Below are positions 26,746 to 35,144 of a stretch of 64,000 nt of DNA, piece by piece; position 1 is the stretch's first letter; each line of letters opens with the position of its first letter. The position numbers were made by a program, and so were the translations under genes. The notes beneath the pieces were generated by a model. The model was not told the origin of the DNA, did not search any database, and saw only the letters and a list, made by a program, of their open reading frames with translations. This stretch comes from Blautia sp. BIOML-A1 (lineage in GTDB: Bacteria; Bacillota; Clostridia; Lachnospirales; Lachnospiraceae), in contig NZ_WWVR01000012.1 in assembly GCF_009883055.1 (NCBI RefSeq), positions 16,652 to 80,651 of the forward strand, written 5' to 3'.

Positions 26746-27291
26746 ATGAAATACATGTTTGCATCAGATGTACATGGTTCAGCATTTTTCTGCCGGAAAA
26801 TGCTGGAGGCATACAGAGAAGAAAAAGCAGAAAGACTGGTACTGCTGGGAGATCTGCTCTATCATGGACCAAGAAACGATCTTCCGAAGGAATATGCGCC
26901 GAAGGAAGTGATCGCAATGCTCAATGAGATGAAGAATGATATTTATGCAGTGCGGGGAAACTGTGAGGCAGAAGTGGACCAGATGGTCTTAAACTTTCCG
27001 GTAATGGCAGATTATTGCATTCTGGCAATTGACGGACTGACTTTCTACGCCACACATGGACATGTCTATAATGAAAATAATCTTCCGCCTTTCCGGGAGG
27101 GAGATATCCTTATTCACGGACATACACATGTTCTCAAGGCAGAGCAGAGGGATGGATATATTCTTCTGAATCCGGGATCTGTATCGATTCCGAAGGAAGG
27201 AAATCCACCGACCTACGCGGTGCTGGAGGACAAAGTATTTACAATTAAAGATTTTGATGGAAATATCATCAAGGAAATGAGGCTTGCATGA
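26746..27291 (+). CDS. yfcE: YfcE-type phosphodiesterase
   Basis: A 181-residue calcineurin-like metallophosphoesterase. All five metal motifs are visible: SDVHGS, GDLLYHG, GNCEAEVD, ATHGH and GHTH. The family hydrolyses artificial phosphodiesters; its natural substrate is unsettled. ATAGGAG precedes the ATG. The stop codon overlaps the methyltransferase start as ATGA, the first of a run of overlapping genes to 29499. Confidence 0.9.
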   Translation: MKYMFASDVHGSAFFCRKMLEAYREEKAERLVLLGDLLYHGPRNDLPKEYAPKEVIAMLNEMKNDIYAVRGNCEAEVDQMVLNFPVMADYCILAIDGLTFYATHGHVYNENNLPPFREGDILIHGHTHVLKAEQRDGYILLNPGSVSIPKEGNPPTYAVLEDKVFTIKDFDGNIIKEMRLA

Positions 27292-28439
27292 AATATATGG
27301 AACTGATCGCACCCTGTCATTTTGGAATGGAAGCGGTTCTGAAGCGTGAGATCCTGGATCTTGGTTATGAGATCAGAAAAGTAGAGGATGGAAAGGTTAC
27401 TTTTCTGGCAGATGCGGATGGGATCGCACAGGCAAATATGTTCCTTCGTACTACGGAGCGTATTCTTCTCAAGACAGGAGAATTCAAGGCGGTAACTTTT
27501 GATGAATTGTTTGAAAAGACAAAGGCAATTCCGTGGGAAGACTATATTCCGAAGGATGGAAAATTCTGGGTGGCAAAGGCAAACTCCGTAAAGAGTGCCT
27601 TGTTCAGCCCGTCGGATATTCAGTCGATCATGAAGAAAGCGATCGTAGAACGACTCAAAAGTGTTTATGGAATCTCCTGGTTTCCGGAGGACGGAGCAAG
27701 TTTCCCGATCCGTGTCGCTTTTATGAAGGATGTGGCAACGATTGGAATTGATACTTCCGGTGTTTCTCTTCATAAGAGGGGATATCGTCAGATGACAGTT
27801 AAGGCTCCGATCACAGAGACTCTGGCCTCTGCATTGATCATGCTGACTCCGTGGAACAAAGAGAGAATTCTGGTCGATCCTTTCTGTGGAAGTGGAACCT
27901 TCCCGATCGAGGCGGCAATGATGGCTGCGGACATGGCACCGGGAATGAACCGTTCTTTCCTTGCGGAGGACTGGAAGCATCTTGTTCCGCGTAAATGTTG
28001 GTACGATGCCCTGGAAGAGGCTCAGGACCGCGTAAATCTTGATATTGAGACAGATATTCAGGGTTATGATATTGACCCGGAGGCACTCAAGGCAGCACGT
28101 TCCAATGCAAAGATGGCAGGAGTGGACAAGCTGATTCATTTTCAGCAGAGAGCAGTCAAAGATCTGAGCCATCCGAAGCCATATGGATTCATTATCACAA
28201 ATCCACCGTACGGTGAGCGTCTGGAAGAAAAAGAAGCACTTCCGGCACTGTACCGTGAGATTGGAGAAAGCTTCCGTCGTCTGGATAAATGGTCCATGTA
28301 TCTGATCACATCTTATGATCATACAGAAAACGATATTGGAAAAAAAGCAGACAAAAACCGCAAGATCTATAATGGTATGCTGAAGACTTATTACTATCAG
28401 TTCCTTGGTCCGAAGCCGCCAAAGAGGAGGAAAGACTGA
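27288..28439 (+). CDS. 23S rRNA (guanine-N2) methyltransferase, THUMP class
   Basis: A 383-residue enzyme like B. subtilis YpsC and the N-terminal half of E. coli RlmL. The N-terminal 150 residues form a ferredoxin-like plus THUMP RNA-binding region. The methyltransferase part has LVDPFCGSGTFPIEAAM (SAM-binding) and the catalytic NPPY in IITNPPYGERL. It should methylate a guanine of 23S rRNA. Overlaps with both neighbours (ATGA upstream, TGATG downstream) show translational coupling. Confidence 0.9.
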   Translation: MKYMELIAPCHFGMEAVLKREILDLGYEIRKVEDGKVTFLADADGIAQANMFLRTTERILLKTGEFKAVTFDELFEKTKAIPWEDYIPKDGKFWVAKANSVKSALFSPSDIQSIMKKAIVERLKSVYGISWFPEDGASFPIRVAFMKDVATIGIDTSGVSLHKRGYRQMTVKAPITETLASALIMLTPWNKERILVDPFCGSGTFPIEAAMMAADMAPGMNRSFLAEDWKHLVPRKCWYDALEEAQDRVNLDIETDIQGYDIDPEALKAARSNAKMAGVDKLIHFQQRAVKDLSHPKPYGFIITNPPYGERLEEKEALPALYREIGESFRRLDKWSMYLITSYDHTENDIGKKADKNRKIYNGMLKTYYYQFLGPKPPKRRKD

Positions 28440-29023
28440 TGAAAAAAGTAATTTTTGCTACAGGAAATGAGGGAAAAATGAAAGAGATCCGTGAAATTCT
28501 CGGAGATCTTGATATTGAACTTCTTTCTTTAAAGGATGCCGGAATTCATGCTGACATTGTAGAAGATGGAAAGACATTCGAGGAAAATGCACAGATCAAG
28601 GCAAAGGCAATCTGTGATCTGACAGGAGAGATCGTTCTTGCAGATGATTCAGGACTTGAGATCGATCATCTGAACAAAGAGCCTGGAATTTACTCTGCCC
28701 GCTACATGGGAGAGGATACTTCCTATCATATCAAAAACGCAAAGCTGATCGAACGTCTTGAGGGGGTTCCGGATGAAGAGAGAACGGCAAGATTTGTCTG
28801 TGCCATTGCAGCTGCCTTTCCGGATGGAAACATCAGAACTGTGAGAGAAGCGATGGAAGGAAGAATCGGATACGAAGAAAGAGGAGAGAATGGTTTTGGC
28901 TATGATCCAATCTTTTATCTTCCGGAATATGGCTGTACTTCGGCAGAACTCTCCATGGAAGAGAAAAATAAGATCAGCCACAGAGGGAAGGCTCTGCGTG
29001 CTATTAAGGACGTACTTCGATGA
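28439..29023 (+). CDS. rdgB: XTP/dITP diphosphatase (HAM1 family)
   Basis: A 194-residue house-cleaning enzyme that hydrolyses dITP, ITP and XTP to monophosphates. The signature start VIFATGNEGKMKEI, the metal site LADDSGLEID, and GFGYDPIFYLPEY are all present and the length is standard. It overlaps the upstream gene by one base and the next gene by four. Linkage to a YfcE-type phosphoesterase is common in Clostridia and Bacilli. Confidence 0.95.
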   Translation: MKKVIFATGNEGKMKEIREILGDLDIELLSLKDAGIHADIVEDGKTFEENAQIKAKAICDLTGEIVLADDSGLEIDHLNKEPGIYSARYMGEDTSYHIKNAKLIERLEGVPDEERTARFVCAIAAAFPDGNIRTVREAMEGRIGYEERGENGFGYDPIFYLPEYGCTSAELSMEEKNKISHRGKALRAIKDVLR

Positions 29024-29499
29024 AAATCCTTGTAGTCAGTGACAGCCATGGCAGAGATGAAAATCTGGAACAGGCGGTTATGCAGGAAACACCGTTTGAT
29101 ATGCTGATCCACTGTGGGGATGTAGAGGGCAGAGAGATTTTTATAGAAGCATTTATAGAATGTCCCTGCCATATTGTCTCCGGAAACAATGATTTCTTCT
29201 CAGACCTTCCAAGAGAAGAGATCATAGAGGTGGGAAACAACAGGATTTTTGTCACTCATGGGCACTATTATGGTGTCTCCATGGATGTTTCAGGAGTCGT
29301 AGATGAGGCCAGGGACCGCGGATGTAATATTGCTCTTTTTGGACATACTCACAAGCCGTTTCTGGAGGATATAGACGGTATTCTGACCCTTAATCCGGGA
29401 AGTCTTACCTATCCCAGACAAAGGGGCAAAAGACCAAGCTACGCTGTCCTGGAGATGGATGAGAAGGGTAAAATGACAGCGGAAATCAGATATCTGTGA
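29020..29499 (+). CDS. Metallophosphoesterase, second YfcE-like protein
   Basis: A 159-residue calcineurin-like phosphoesterase with motifs SDSHGR, HCGDVEG, GNND, THGHYYG and GHTH. It is distinct from the paralogue at 26746 and resembles B. subtilis YsnB, which also follows the rdgB homologue. The ATGA overlap couples it to rdgB. Its substrate is unknown. Confidence 0.9.
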   Translation: MKILVVSDSHGRDENLEQAVMQETPFDMLIHCGDVEGREIFIEAFIECPCHIVSGNNDFFSDLPREEIIEVGNNRIFVTHGHYYGVSMDVSGVVDEARDRGCNIALFGHTHKPFLEDIDGILTLNPGSLTYPRQRGKRPSYAVLEMDEKGKMTAEIRYL

Positions 29500-29507
29500 A
29501 AATCAGG

Positions 29508-29536
29508 TTGACACTACACAATAAAAAAGTTACTCT
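29508..29536 (+). promoter_or_regulatory. Candidate promoter of the secreted Fn3-like gene
   Basis: A consensus TTGACA at 29508-29513 lies 17 bases before TACTCT at 29531-29536, a weak -10. The ribosome site AAAGGAG and ATG at 29599 follow. Confidence 0.4.
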
Positions 29537-29598
29537 TAAGTTGAGGAAATAAAAGAGGTGGTGGAAATAATATTCAGAAAGTATGGAAAGGAGAATAT

Positions 29599-30249
29599 AT
29601 GAAAAAATTGAAAAAATTAATGGCGGTATTACTGGCAGTAATGCTTGTATTAGCTGTACAGGTTCCGGTAAGTGCGTATGCCCCATCCAAACCGCGGGTG
29701 ACATATTGCGGATATTCCGGCAATGGCAAATTAAGGGTACAGTGGAAAACACAGAGTGATGCGGACGGCTATCTGATCAAATATTATGATTTGGTAACCG
29801 GAGCTGTCAAGAAAGTATATATTGATGAGAATTATGCAAGCGAGTATTCCGAAGTTTATTATACAATAAACAGAGATGGAAACAAGGTAAACCGTGTACT
29901 GGTAAGTGCATATTTTTATGATTATAATGGAAACAGAGCGTTCAGTACAGCAACTCAGAAATATGTATGTTCATCAAGAAATGTATCTGCGGGCAATAGT
30001 TCCGGCAGAAATATGACAATCAGATGGAAAAAGCTTTATGGAGCCAATGGATACAGACTGTATAGGTCAAAATCAAAAAATTCAGGATATTCCCTCTACA
30101 AGACATTGTCAGGAGGTGCGACATCCTGTAAACTTACAGGATTATCAGGGTATACTTATTTTAAACTGATTCCTTACAGAAATGTAAATGGAGGAAAATG
30201 GAATCTTCCGATCAGTGCATTTTATACTCATACATATTATTATTATTAA
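29599..30249 (+). CDS. Secreted protein with two fibronectin-III-like modules
   Basis: A 216-residue exported protein. The signal peptide (KKLKKLMAVLLAVMLVLAVQ) ends near VSA at residue 29. Two beta-sandwich-like modules follow, each with a W-K-x-x-x-x-A-x-G-Y core (QWKTQSDADGYLIKY and RWKKLYGANGYRLYRS), as in Clostridial Fn3 repeats. The mature protein is very rich in Tyr and ends in four Tyr. There is no LPXTG or membrane anchor, so it is probably released or wall-bound by its modules. Function unknown. Confidence 0.75.
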   Translation: MKKLKKLMAVLLAVMLVLAVQVPVSAYAPSKPRVTYCGYSGNGKLRVQWKTQSDADGYLIKYYDLVTGAVKKVYIDENYASEYSEVYYTINRDGNKVNRVLVSAYFYDYNGNRAFSTATQKYVCSSRNVSAGNSSGRNMTIRWKKLYGANGYRLYRSKSKNSGYSLYKTLSGGATSCKLTGLSGYTYFKLIPYRNVNGGKWNLPISAFYTHTYYYY

Positions 30250-30318
30250 TGTCTGAAGTCCGGTGCAGCGAATAATAAGTCAGTGTTATAGCTGTTGCAC
30301 TGGTAATCCACCACTAAA

Positions 30319-30362
30319 AAATGGTTTGTATAAGTCTGAAGAAGAACTTATACAAACCATTT
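30319..30362 (-). terminator. Terminator of the tRNA operon (bidirectional)
   Basis: A 17-bp stem (30319-30335 with 30346-30362, core TGGTTTGTATAAGT) is followed on the minus strand by a T-run complementary to AAAAAA at 30316-30321. It ends the minus-strand tRNA transcript and may also stop the Fn3-like gene. Confidence 0.85.
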
Positions 30363-30371
30363 TCTTTCGTG

Positions 30372-30453
30372 TGCGGATAACAGGACTTGAACCTGCACGT
30401 CACAAAACACCAGAACCTAAATCTGGCGCGTCTGCCAATTCCGCCATATCCGC
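30372..30453 (-). tRNA. tRNA-Leu(TAG)
   Basis: An 82-base cloverleaf with acceptor GCGGATA/TATCCGC, a short variable arm and anticodon loop TTTAGGT (anticodon TAG). CCA is not encoded. Last gene of the seven-tRNA cluster. Confidence 0.93.
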
Positions 30454-30499
30454 AGAAGAGTAATAAAAAACACTATCATATGAGTGATAGTGTTCCAAA

Positions 30500-30572
30500 T
30501 GAGACATCGGGGATTCGAACCCCGGACAACTTGATTAAAAGTCAAGTGCTCTACCAACTGAGCTAATATCCC
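30500..30572 (-). tRNA. tRNA-Lys(TTT)
   Basis: A 73-base cloverleaf with anticodon stem CTTGA/TCAAG and loop CTTTTAA, anticodon TTT. T-arm GGTTCGAATC is standard. CCA not encoded. Confidence 0.95.
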
Positions 30573-30583
30573 ATAGTATTAGA

Positions 30584-30655
30584 CTGGGCTAGCTGGATTC
30601 GAACCAGCGAATGCAGCAGTCAAAGTGCTGTGCCTTACCGCTTGGCGATAGCCCA
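30584..30655 (-). tRNA. tRNA-Gln(TTG)
   Basis: A 72-base cloverleaf with acceptor TGGGCTA/TAGCCCA, anticodon stem CAGCA/TGCTG and loop CTTTGAC, anticodon TTG. CCA not encoded. Confidence 0.95.
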
Positions 30656-30665
30656 AAGGCGAAAG

Positions 30666-30740
30666 GGTGGATACAGGGATTCGAACCCTGGGCCTCCAGA
30701 GCCACAATCTGGCGCGCTAACCAACTGCGCTATACCCACC
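30666..30740 (-). tRNA. tRNA-His(GTG)
   Basis: Anticodon stem CCAGA/TCTGG with loop TTGTGGC gives anticodon GTG. The extra 5' G (-1) opposite C73, the histidine identity element, is present and is included in the coordinates. Confidence 0.95.
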
Positions 30741-30744
30741 ACAG

Positions 30745-30818
<74 letters not shown>

Positions 30819-30842
30819 ATTTCTCTGCTTCGCTTACAGAGA

Positions 30843-30913
30843 AGCGGGTGATGGGAATCGAACCCACGTATCCAGCTTGGAAGGCTGGTGTTCTACCATT
30901 GAACTACACCCGC
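30843..30913 (-). tRNA. tRNA-Gly(TCC)
   Basis: A 71-base cloverleaf with acceptor GCGGGTG/CACCCGC, anticodon stem CCAGC/GCTGG and loop CTTCCAA, anticodon TCC. Discriminator T as usual for glycine. Confidence 0.95.
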
Positions 30914-30946
30914 AATTCGCTGAAACGGTAAAAGTTGTTTACAGCA

Positions 30947-31021
30947 TCGGGGTGACAGGATTCGAACCTGCGGCCTCCTGGTCCCAAACCAGGCGCTCTA
31001 GCCAAGCTGAGCCACACCCCG
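30947..31021 (-). tRNA. tRNA-Pro(TGG)
   Basis: A 75-base cloverleaf with acceptor CGGGGTG/CACCCCG, anticodon stem CCTGG/CCAGG and loop TTTGGGA, anticodon TGG. First gene of the cluster, about 45 bases downstream of the predicted start site. Confidence 0.95.
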
Positions 31022-31072
31022 CTAACGGTATTTAGTTGTTTGCGCTTCGCTCTGTCGCTCAACGCAAGACAT

Positions 31073-31101
31073 ATTATATATTAGGCATATCCAAATGTCA
31101 A
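31073..31101 (-). promoter_or_regulatory. Consensus promoter of the tRNA cluster
   Basis: On the minus strand TTGACA (31101-31096) and TATAAT (31078-31073) are both perfect and exactly 17 bases apart. It drives the seven tRNA genes Pro-Gly-Arg-His-Gln-Lys-Leu. Confidence 0.92.
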
Positions 31102-31296
31102 CAACTTTTTTGAAATTTTTTTAAAAAAATTTTCGAAACGCCGCAAAGCCTTATTTTATGCGGGTTTGCGGGCAAAAAAAATTACTTTGATGTCGCTTCT
31201 GGTTGGAAAAAATCTATGAAAATGATACAATAAAAATGATTATGCAATACCACGACAGTTGCAGAACAGGACACTCAAATCAGAGGGAGATACAAA

Positions 31297-32031
31297 ATGA
31301 ACGTACAGGAATTTCAGAACAAATTAAAAGAGATACAGTCTGTTGCCAGAGAAAACGAGAATTCTCTCACGACTGTTCAGATCAGAGATACTTTTGCGGG
31401 ACTGGAGCTTGATAAGAGTCAGCTCCTTGGAGTACTCAAATATCTGACTTCACAGGGAATTCAGATTGAGGGAATGGAAGAAACGGCTGCAGAAGAGACA
31501 AAAGAACCAAAGTATAAGAAGGTTCCGCTGACTCCGGAAGAAGAAGCATATTTTAAGGATTATCTTTCAGAGCTTCCGGAGCTTTCCATAGATACAAAGC
31601 AGGCTTTTGCAGGACTTGCAGAGGGAAATCAGGAAGCATTACAGGCTCTTACAGCCCATTATATGAAAGAAACTGCAAGGATGGCAGCGGATATGAATGC
31701 CGAGGAGATTTTTCTTGCGGATTTGATCCAGGAGGCCAATTTATCCCTGATTCAGGCACTGGGAGAGGCCGGAACGGAATTAAGAGATGAAAAATGGCTC
31801 ATGGGAGAGGTAAGAAAAGGTCTTATCAGGGTTCTGGAGGAACAGACCCAGAGAAAATTTGCAGATGACAGCCTGGTGGCCAGAGTAGAAAAACTGGAAA
31901 GTGCTGTTCGGGAACTGAATGATGATGAAGATGATAAAAATGCATTCAGTATAGATGAACTTGCGATCATTCTTGACATGAAAGTAGATGAGATCCGAGA
32001 TGTCCTGCGCCTGACAGGTGATGATAAATAG
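31297..32031 (+). CDS. Sigma-70-fragment-like protein (regions 1.1 to 2.2)
   Basis: A 244-residue acidic soluble protein. Residues about 5-60 resemble sigma-70 region 1.1 (a TTVQIRDTFAGLELDKSQL helix pair ending YLTSQGIQIEG). Residues about 78-155 resemble regions 1.2 to 2.2 (LTPEEEAYFKDYL, GNQEALQALTAHYM, then FLADLIQEANLSLIQAL, like the core-binding DLIQEGNLGLI). No region 2.3-2.4 aromatic melting motif and no region 4 helix-turn-helix follow; the C-terminus has a FSIDELAIILDMKVDEI helix pair like region 3. It could bind RNA polymerase without recognising a promoter (inference). GAGGGAG precedes the ATG. Confidence 0.6.
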   Translation: MNVQEFQNKLKEIQSVARENENSLTTVQIRDTFAGLELDKSQLLGVLKYLTSQGIQIEGMEETAAEETKEPKYKKVPLTPEEEAYFKDYLSELPELSIDTKQAFAGLAEGNQEALQALTAHYMKETARMAADMNAEEIFLADLIQEANLSLIQALGEAGTELRDEKWLMGEVRKGLIRVLEEQTQRKFADDSLVARVEKLESAVRELNDDEDDKNAFSIDELAIILDMKVDEIRDVLRLTGDDK

Positions 32032-32076
32032 GAATTGTAAAGAGAATGGCAGCAATCTTAATGATAAAAACAGTTA

Positions 32077-32218
32077 GTTACTGCTCACTCCGTTCGCAGT
32101 AACTTGGTCAAAATGCATTCCAAATCACCTTCGGTGATGGCATTTTGCCCCGTATGTCTCGGGATTTTGTCATATACATGACAAAACACCTCGCGGAATA
32201 TTACCTGTGAACAGTTAC
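32077..32218 (-). mobile_element. 142-bp miniature insertion element, copy B
   Basis: The same length and layout as copies A and C, with about a dozen substitutions. Perfect 8-bp direct repeats AACAGTTA flank it at 32069-32076 and 32219-32226, the direct mark of a transposition event. In the inner hairpin both strands have changed relative to copy A (GTCAT...ATGAC for GCCAT...ATGGC), keeping the pairing. No coding capacity. Confidence 0.88.
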
Positions 32219-32298
32219 AACAGTTATCTATATAACCGCCATGAGAGTTGAAATATGTCGATTTTTATGATAGGATAGCATAAGTGGGAGGTATTTTT

Positions 32299-32688
32299 AT
32301 GCAGATTAGAGAATCAGCGGAGGATTATCTGGAAGCGATTCTGGTTTTATCCAAAAAAGGCGAAGGAGTGCGCTCTGTTGACATTGCATCTATGCTGGGG
32401 GTTTCAAAGCCAAGTGTCAGTCATGCAATGAAGTTATTAAGAGAAGATGGCTATATCGCAATGGACCGTTATGGTACAGTTACATTGCTTGAGAAAGGCG
32501 CAGAGATTGCACATAGAATTTATGAAAGACATACAGTTCTGACCAGGATGCTTGAGGGACTTGGAGTTACACCTGAGAATGCCAGAGCAGATGCCTGCAA
32601 GATGGAGCATGATGTCAGCGATGAAAGCTTTGAAAAGATCAAAGAACATCTGACCGCGAAAGGTGAGAATTTAAAGGATACGAAATAA
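32299..32688 (+). CDS. DtxR/MntR-family metalloregulator
   Basis: A 129-residue transcription regulator made of a winged helix-turn-helix (VRSVDIASMLGVSKPSVSHAMKLL) and a dimerisation domain. The metal-binding residues expected for MntR-type proteins are visible: ESAEDYLEAIL at the start, His in YERHTVL, and the ACKMEHDVSDES segment. There is no SH3-like C-terminal domain. GGGAGG lies seven bases before ATG 32299; the in-frame GTG at 32284 is less likely. It is a paralogue of the regulator at 42930. The target is unknown; manganese or iron genes are expected. Confidence 0.88.
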   Translation: MQIRESAEDYLEAILVLSKKGEGVRSVDIASMLGVSKPSVSHAMKLLREDGYIAMDRYGTVTLLEKGAEIAHRIYERHTVLTRMLEGLGVTPENARADACKMEHDVSDESFEKIKEHLTAKGENLKDTK

Positions 32689-32689
32689 A

Positions 32690-32737
32690 AGAAGGTCGTC
32701 ACAATCAGAGAAATCTGAAAGTGATGACCTTCTTTTT
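32690..32737 (+). terminator. Terminator after the DtxR-type gene
   Basis: A 13-bp stem (AGAAGGTCGTCAC at 32690-32702 with 32721-32733, one G-T pair) is followed by TTTTT. It also overlaps the stop codon of the convergent EamA gene. Confidence 0.85.
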
Positions 32738-33662
32738 ATGAAATACAGGTGTTGCAGGTTGCTTTTTTCTGAGGCAGCTGAGCGAGGATGATCGCACCGA
32801 ACATCAGCACACAGCCCAGAATCTCGCGTCCGCTCAGACTCTGTCCCAGGATCAGCCATCCGGCGATCACAGAGATACAGGATTCGAGACTGAGGATCAG
32901 AGAGGCTACGGTAGGATTCATGTTTTTCTGACCGACGATCTGCAGAGTGTAGGCAACACCGCAGGACAGGACTCCGGCATAGAGGAGCGGGATCTTGGCA
33001 GCAAGAATGCCACTGAGATCCGGGCTTTCAAAGAGCAGTGCCGGAATTCCGGAGAGGATGCCGCAGACAAGGAACTGTATGCATGACATTTTTACTCCGT
33101 CCACCAGAGGCGAGAAATGATCGATGACCAGAATATGAAGAGAAAAAAGTACCGCACAGATCAGGACGAGCAGTTCGCCCCTTCCGATGGCGAAGCCCTC
33201 ACCTGGTGTCAGGCAGAGAAGATACAGGCCACACAGGGAAAGGATCACCGCGATCCAGATGAAGGAACTGCATTTTTTCTTCAGAAAGATCCCGAGTATG
33301 GGAACAATGATGATGTAACAGGCAGTGATAAAACCGGCTTTTCCAACGGTGGTATATTTGATTCCAAACTGCTGAAAATTGCTTGCAAGGCAGAGCAGAA
33401 TACCACAGCAGATGCCTCCGGTGAGTAAGGTTTTGCGCTCTGCCGGGGAAGCTTCAGCCTTTGCCCCGGTGGATTTTGTCCTGCCGAGTACCCAGATGAC
33501 AGGTAAAAGAGTAACAGATCCCATAAGATTTCGAATGGCATTAAAAGTAAATCCTCCGATGTAGTCCATGCTGACACTCTGAGCAACAAAAGCTACACCC
33601 CAGATAGTTGCTGTCAGTAAAAGAAGAAGAGAATTTCTGACAGAAATGGTTTCTTTTTTCAC
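32736..33662 (-). CDS. EamA-family (DMT) transporter
   Basis: A 308-residue membrane protein with ten predicted helices arranged as two EamA repeats (the first starts SLLLLLTATIWGVAFVAQS; the second LLVLICAVLFSLHILVID, with VASLILSLESCISVIAGWL near the end). Members export metabolites or amino acids; the substrate cannot be inferred. The frame is open to 33704, but AGGAGA placed eight to nine bases before a GTG at 33662 makes that the likely start. Confidence 0.85.
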   Translation of the reverse strand: MKKETISVRNSLLLLLTATIWGVAFVAQSVSMDYIGGFTFNAIRNLMGSVTLLPVIWVLGRTKSTGAKAEASPAERKTLLTGGICCGILLCLASNFQQFGIKYTTVGKAGFITACYIIIVPILGIFLKKKCSSFIWIAVILSLCGLYLLCLTPGEGFAIGRGELLVLICAVLFSLHILVIDHFSPLVDGVKMSCIQFLVCGILSGIPALLFESPDLSGILAAKIPLLYAGVLSCGVAYTLQIVGQKNMNPTVASLILSLESCISVIAGWLILGQSLSGREILGCVLMFGAIILAQLPQKKATCNTCIS

Positions 33663-33692
33663 AATAAATGTCTCCTCGTGGTTATAAAATAT

Positions 33693-33720
33693 TTTATGGG
33701 GCACCTGGATGCCCCATAAA
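33693..33720 (-). terminator. Hairpin after the NCS2 permease gene
   Basis: A perfect 10-bp stem (TTTATGGGGC at 33693-33702 with 33711-33720) with an 8-base loop, followed on the minus strand by AATATTTT. It probably ends the guanine-salvage transcript. Confidence 0.65.
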
Positions 33721-33731
33721 TGCTCCTGAAT

Positions 33732-35108
33732 TTACAGGAAAATATATTTCAGAATAAATACAACAGCAAGAACATACATCAGTACACTGATCTTCTTTTC
33801 TTTTGCTTTTCCTGTGACTACATTGATGATCACGTAGGAGATAACTCCCATGGAGATACCTTCGGAAATGCTGTACATAAACGGCATTGCGATGATTGCG
33901 ATAAAGCATGGAACAGCTTCTGTCATATCATCAAAGTCGATCTTTGTAACAGAGGTCAGCATCAGATAACCAACAATGATCAGCGCCGGTGCTGTGGCAA
34001 AGGAAGGGATTGCCAGGAAGATCGGTGAGAGAAGAAGAGAGAGTGCAAACAGGATACCTGAGGTCAGGGCGGTAAGACCTGTGCGTCCGCCTTCTGCAAC
34101 ACCGGAAGCACTTTCTACAAAGGTTGTAACGGTAGAGGTTCCACACATGGCACCTACGGTTGTTCCGACAGCGTCAGAGAGCAGTGCCCCTCTGATCTGA
34201 GGAAGTTTACCATCTTTATCAAGCATGTCGGCTTTGGAAGCTACGCCGATCAGGGTTCCGAGAGTATCAAACATATCTACAAACAGGAATGCAAACATGA
34301 TGACTACGAAATCCAGTGAAAATACAATCGAAAAGTCCATCTTCATAAAGGTCGGAGCCATGCTTGGAATGGAGATTCCGTTTGAAAAATCAGGAAGCAG
34401 GCTGTAATATCCAAGGTCAGCATTCGGCACATAAAGATGTGTGAGCTGACAGATGATACCGAGGATCCAGGTGATCAGAATACCCCAGAGGATGCCGCCC
34501 TTGACATTCTTGGCAAGAAGAATGGCAGTGACCAGGATTCCAATCAGCGCAAGAAGGACTGTGATACCCTGGGAGGAAAATGTTCCATCGGACATGGAAG
34601 TCTTAAAGGAAAAGATGCTTACCAGAGTGGAATCATTTCCGATAACGATCTTGGCATTCTGAAGTCCGATGAATGCGATAAACAGTCCGATTCCTACAGA
34701 TACAGCATGTTTCAGGTTCATCGGGATAGAGTTGAAGATCGCTTCACGTACATTGGTGAGGGAGAGCAGGATGAAGATGATACCTTCAGCAAATACTGCT
34801 GAGAGAGCCTGCTGCCAGGTATATCCCATACCAAGGACTACTGTGTAAGTAAAGTATGCGTTCAGACCCATTCCAGGAGCGAGAACGAATGGATAATTGG
34901 ACAGGAGTGCCATCAGGCAGCTTGCGATGAAAGCGGATAGCGCGGTGGCAGTAAAGACTGAGCCGCGGTCCATGCCGGAAGCGGACAGGATGTTGGGATT
35001 TACGGCAAGAATATAAGCCATTGTCATGAACGTAGTGATTCCCGCCATGATTTCAGTTTTGACATCCGTGTGGTTTTCCTTCAGGTGAAAAAGTTTGTCG
35101 AGATTCAT
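33732..35108 (-). CDS. pbuG: NCS2-family guanine/hypoxanthine permease
   Basis: A 458-residue polytopic permease of the AzgA-like branch of NCS2. Diagnostic segments are ENHTDVKTEIMAGITTFMTMAYIL near the N-terminus, LAPGMGLNAYFTY, and FLFVDMFDTLGTL. These match B. subtilis PbuG and PbuO, which take up guanine and hypoxanthine. It follows the guanine deaminase gene by 36 bases behind the same purine riboswitch, which supports a purine substrate. GGGGGT precedes the ATG. Confidence 0.9.
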   Translation of the reverse strand: MNLDKLFHLKENHTDVKTEIMAGITTFMTMAYILAVNPNILSASGMDRGSVFTATALSAFIASCLMALLSNYPFVLAPGMGLNAYFTYTVVLGMGYTWQQALSAVFAEGIIFILLSLTNVREAIFNSIPMNLKHAVSVGIGLFIAFIGLQNAKIVIGNDSTLVSIFSFKTSMSDGTFSSQGITVLLALIGILVTAILLAKNVKGGILWGILITWILGIICQLTHLYVPNADLGYYSLLPDFSNGISIPSMAPTFMKMDFSIVFSLDFVVIMFAFLFVDMFDTLGTLIGVASKADMLDKDGKLPQIRGALLSDAVGTTVGAMCGTSTVTTFVESASGVAEGGRTGLTALTSGILFALSLLLSPIFLAIPSFATAPALIIVGYLMLTSVTKIDFDDMTEAVPCFIAIIAMPFMYSISEGISMGVISYVIINVVTGKAKEKKISVLMYVLAVVFILKYIFL

Positions 35109-35144
35109 ATAAATACCCCCTTCATACAGTACACAGTCTGTGTA

